This document shows positions 62,301 to 64,000 of a DNA stretch of 64,000 bases, in pieces. Made by a program: the position numbers and the translations under genes. The DNA comes from Lewinella sp. W8. Lineage in GTDB: Bacteria > Bacteroidota > Bacteroidia > Chitinophagales > Saprospiraceae. Numbering within the stretch: position 1 is the stretch's first letter; each line of letters starts with the position of its first letter. The DNA lies in assembly GCF_004375085.3 (NCBI RefSeq), contig NZ_SNAQ03000010.1, positions 62,001-126,000 on the forward strand, written 5' to 3'. The notes under the pieces were generated by a model that saw only the letters and a list, made by a program, of their open reading frames with translations, did not search any database and had not been told where the DNA came from.

Positions 62301-62809
62301 CAGTGAAAGGGAACCGCCGGCTCGGGCAAATCTTCCCGACGGTAGAGTTGATAGTAGGCAAGCTCTCCCCGGAAAAGAGGGTCAATGTAGTAGGACGGAC
62401 CATCTCCTCCCCGGACGGACGCGTGGAAACCTCGCTCGGTCCAGTCCAGAAAAATGGTTTGCGCCGGATTATCCGTATTGTAGCCGTACCAGGTCCGAAT
62501 ATTCGGAAAGCGCTCCCGATCCTCGGCGGCCATCAGGTCATAAGCGACGATGCGGAACTCGACCGTGCCGCGGCCAGGAGCGGGAAGGATGAGGGGCATA
62601 CCCCCGGCCTCGGGAGATGTTTCTGCTTCGTGCGGGGCCAGGAAGAGACTTGATCGAAGAGATTCCGGATCAACCTGAAGTATCCGTGCCTGCTTGGGCA
62701 CTATTCGACGGTCACCGCTCAGCCCTTCGGGATTAATTGTTTTCCAGGTCTGACCCTGCAGGAAAGTAGTCGTCAATACCAGGGACACCAACACACATAA
62801 ATAACGCAT
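59318..62809 (-). CDS. Secreted reprolysin-type metalloprotease with type IX sorting tail
   Basis: 1163 residues. Signal peptide (LCVLVSLVLTTTFLQ), a propeptide, then a zinc-protease domain with HEMGHQLGANHTQ starting at His337 (HExxHxxGxxH) and the later Met-turn region SASTIMGYAGIC. Ig/fibronectin-like repeats follow (DADYQY, WRIRSANGTSG), then a P-type proprotein-like domain, and a C-terminal type IX sorting domain (FLAVFPNPGDGMYSYQH to YLRVRHASFEKSIRLLKL). It should be exported by Sec, then by the type IX system to the surface. The stop codon is the target site of the MITE. Reprolysin-like M12B family. Confidence 0.9.
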   Translation of the reverse strand: MRYLCVLVSLVLTTTFLQGQTWKTINPEGLSGDRRIVPKQARILQVDPESLRSSLFLAPHEAETSPEAGGMPLILPAPGRGTVEFRIVAYDLMAAEDRERFPNIRTWYGYNTDNPAQTIFLDWTERGFHASVRGGDGPSYYIDPLFRGELAYYQLYRREDLPEPAVPFHCETPGEEANDVEVGERSNLAGDCVLRQYTVAVSATVEYSNYHGAIVPADAAFVQSAVVTSLNRVNQVFTQEISLRLELIAGNDAVYFYSQADNPFSDNGVGTLLSENTDIQNDRLGPGSFDLGHVYTRAGNNGVARLRSGCDAGSAGAGATSGSAPEGDFFNIDYVAHEMGHQLGANHTQNNSCNYSSSAGMEPGSASTIMGYAGICSPNVQNRSDDYFHGRSIEEITDFIEFGSGGSCATVVNSSLNNPTVSGPADQLIPRQTPFRLTGVASGNGNLTYGWDQYDVEQGTMPPQSTNTQGPMFRSIRPTDDPVRYFPNLPDLTNGIDPQWEELPEVARDMNFRLTTRNANSTYGCAGEHEVILSVDGQQGPFRVVDPIGSTQWSAGQIAQIQWEVAGTDAPAFNSPEVDILLSLDGGQTYQTVLAGTPNDGFAEIPVPSTLSNEVRVLVQSTGNVFFNLSEQNHVIVTDAGQPTVTLSPVGATAISDCFSANDEVSFTFQTTSAGGASAPLSLSVTGLPAGASVVFVPDAPRPGGSFTATISGLSSVPAGTYPFSVNALSGEANLIADVEITKQSGGGGSGPVVFGPSGAGIDLRPTLSGQNTGADTYTIQLSEMPNFSDLLLDITTTEPEYTLSEYLVGNKTYYWRIRSANGTSGCGVSNWTEASFSTGDCLVFSSSDAPVPISTGPPTQIAEMSVNVPVNGSILDLDVYQLEVDHTYLNDLEIRLISPQGNPTLLFDRSCGANDNLLMSFDDEASTNSFNCPPTAPGIFVRPPSAPLSGYDGNSITGKWILEVRDLANLDGGSLNTFSLKACLENRSLPVSYVFFTAQAREKDILLSWETSEEEDNKGFYVERSNSINAPQWQTLGFVPAGADYQYADREALPNRDYFYRLRQTDLDGTVHYSDIRRARLGGGATDFLAVFPNPGDGMYSYQHGLGEALPYSLFDGRGQLLESGELAPESGTLHLRSRPNGVYYLRVRHASFEKSIRLLKL

Positions 62810-62929
62810 CGTAAATGAATCTAACTCAGTGCAAAAAAGACGATCATGAGATTACACCCCAATCAAAAGGAGCGCTAAGTTAGTTCAATAAAATCCAACC
62901 AGACGGGGCATTAATCAATTGGTTGCCGA

Positions 62930-63361
62930 TCAGTGAGAACTGGTAGCTTTGGGGGTGGGTGCCGTGATGGTGCCCGCATCTACTCCCTCCGTAAATTCTT
63001 TCTGGTAAGGCGTGACCATGTAAAAATACAGGGCCCGGGAGAAGCGAAACCACCATACGAACAGCAATGCTCCTACGGTGATCAGGGCGACAAAGGATGT
63101 CGCCAGCGAAAGGTCAAAAACCCAGTGCAGTAACATCACAAACCCGAGGCAGAAGAAACCCGAACCAATGTAGGATAAGAACATCGCTCCCCAGTAAAAT
63201 CCGGGCTCCGGAAAATAATCCTTGGCGCATTTCGGACAGTGTTCGTACTGTTCGAAGGGCTGCTTAAACGAAAAGGAACCGGTAGGAAACAAGTCTCCGC
63301 GTCGGCATCGGGGGCAGCGTAAGCCAAATAATCCGGAGAGCAGTGATGGGCGTGAGGGCAT
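62930..63361 (-). CDS. DUF983-family membrane protein
   Basis: 143 residues. An N-terminal zinc-ribbon-like pair of CxxC motifs (CPRCRRGDLF, CPKCAKDYF), then two membrane helices (FLSYIGSGFFCLGFVMLLHW, FVALITVGALLFVWWF) and a basic/amphipathic region. That order is the DUF983 pattern. Function unknown. TAACTTTG at 63382-63389 is an exact -7 box, and an inverted repeat at 63405-63425 (GTGATC-N9-GATCAC) sits just upstream. Confidence 0.85.
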   Translation of the reverse strand: MPSRPSLLSGLFGLRCPRCRRGDLFPTGSFSFKQPFEQYEHCPKCAKDYFPEPGFYWGAMFLSYIGSGFFCLGFVMLLHWVFDLSLATSFVALITVGALLFVWWFRFSRALYFYMVTPYQKEFTEGVDAGTITAPTPKATSSH

Positions 63362-63381
63362 GGGGGCTTGATTGATTACCG

Positions 63382-63425
63382 CAAAGTTACCTAGCGCAAA
63401 AAGGGTGATCTGCGATATTGATCAC
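63382..63425 (-). promoter_or_regulatory. Promoter and inverted repeat of the DUF983 gene
   Basis: Minus-strand -7 box TAACTTTG at 63382-63389, with GTGATC and GATCAC arms (9-nt centre) at 63405-63425. The spacing differs from that of the FNR-type boxes, so a different CRP-family regulator is possible. Confidence 0.45.
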
Positions 63426-63458
63426 AAAAAAGATGAGAATCATCATTTTCTGATTCAC

Positions 63459-64000
63459 CTACCCGCCGAGATGCCGACTAATCCTGGTGAACAGCCCCAG
63501 GTAGCCATCGTCGTATTTCCTGCCCAGGCGGACGATGATGACCTCCCGGTCGGGATCAACAAACAAATACTGATTCATGATGCCCAGGGCATAAAAGTCA
63601 TTGGAGGCGTAGTGAATGTGCCACTCGTTGGCGCCCGCCTCCAGCGGGTCAACGTAGAAGTGGGGGATTCCGAGTGATCGAGCGCCCTCGACGGCCGCCA
63701 GGGAGTCGGGATAGGTGTATTGCTGCCCATCCTTGCGGGCGATTCCTCCCCGGCCGTACCACTGGTACTGGTAATTGTCATTTTCCATATTCGGAGTGGT
63801 GGAGGCTTCCACCCACTCCCGGGAGATGATCTGCTGACCATTCCAGTTCCCGTCGTTCAGGTATAACCGGCCAATTTTGGCCAGGTCCCGTGCCGTAGCG
63901 TTAAGGCAGCAAAAGGTCTTTCCGGATCGGTTCTTCTTGTCGTCAACACTCCAGGTGGCGTCGAACTCCATTCCCATCGGCTTCCAGACCTTCTCTTCGA
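63459..64000 (-). CDS. Serine hydrolase, beta-lactamase (class C) family, 5'-truncated
   Basis: About 180 residues visible; the frame stays open to base 64000 (upstream residues read EEKVWKPM before the ATG at 63977), so the N-terminal part with the SxxK motif is outside. The visible part has GMEFDATWSVD, LNATARDLAKIGRLYLNDGNWNGQQIISREWVE and YQYQWYGRGG, typical of esterase/beta-lactamase-type serine hydrolases, then HYASNDFYALGIMNQYLFVDPDREVIIVRLGR near the end. Substrate unknown. Confidence 0.8.
   Translation of the reverse strand, partial: EEKVWKPMGMEFDATWSVDDKKNRSGKTFCCLNATARDLAKIGRLYLNDGNWNGQQIISREWVEASTTPNMENDNYQYQWYGRGGIARKDGQQYTYPDSLAAVEGARSLGIPHFYVDPLEAGANEWHIHYASNDFYALGIMNQYLFVDPDREVIIVRLGRKYDDGYLGLFTRISRHLGG

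Overview
The window reads as chromosomal DNA of a Bacteroidota bacterium, most likely a marine Saprospiria/Lewinella-type organism (inference). The evidence is a SusC/SusD operon, several TonB-linked outer-membrane proteins, a type IX secretion C25 peptidase and a secreted protease with a type IX sorting tail, a fused CcoN-CcoO cbb3 oxidase, and many promoters of the Bacteroidota form (-7 box TAnnTTTG). I see no phage, CRISPR array, tRNA or rRNA.

Layout. 1-2192: end of a serine acetyltransferase, a 50-bp tandem repeat, an ArsR-like regulator and pdxJ. 2327-8717: a SusC-SusD-SusE-like operon with strongly biased codons. 8752-10014: a small TonB-domain protein and a repeat-rich non-coding stretch ending in a 190-bp MITE. 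10145-13250: a GMC oxidoreductase with its small subunit, the SRP RNA and a DoxX protein. 13256-26344: PorU2-like peptidase, cytochrome P450, GNAT, ArnT-like glycosyltransferase, HMG-CoA lyase and a TonB receptor. 27002-31388: Sua5/YrdC, YihY/BrkB, thioesterase, Gfo/Idh/MocA dehydrogenase and a Stf0-type sulfotransferase. 31700-37790: two near-identical TonB/beta-barrel receptor genes, each followed by a copy of the same inverted-repeat element. 37885-40204: a RidA-like lipoprotein and an M1 peptidase.

40258-56159 is the most coherent part, a micro-oxic respiration island. It holds hemN-ccoI, then ccoS-ccoNO-ccoQ-ccoP-ccoG-ccoH-safE, then a FixL-like haem-PAS histidine kinase, and then a response regulator whose output is a CRP/FNR-type DNA-binding module, so FixJ and FixK are merged in one protein. 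Three promoters of the island (hemN, ccoS, and the divergent universal-stress genes) each carry two FNR-type boxes whose starts lie exactly 22 bp apart, with a -7-like box starting exactly 36 bp after the start of the second FNR box. I infer that the local kinase and regulator pair controls these promoters according to oxygen. The window closes with maf, glnS, a SUI1-type factor, a second copy of the 190-bp MITE lying in a stop codon, a large secreted metalloprotease, a DUF983 protein and a truncated serine hydrolase.

Non-coding DNA here carries at least four repeat families: the 50-bp tandem array, the 190-bp MITE (two copies), the 144/630-bp palindromic element (two copies), and a dispersed motif around GCAGGTGCC that in places frames small segments as inverted repeats. 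Homology calls are from recognised motifs read by eye; no database search was possible.
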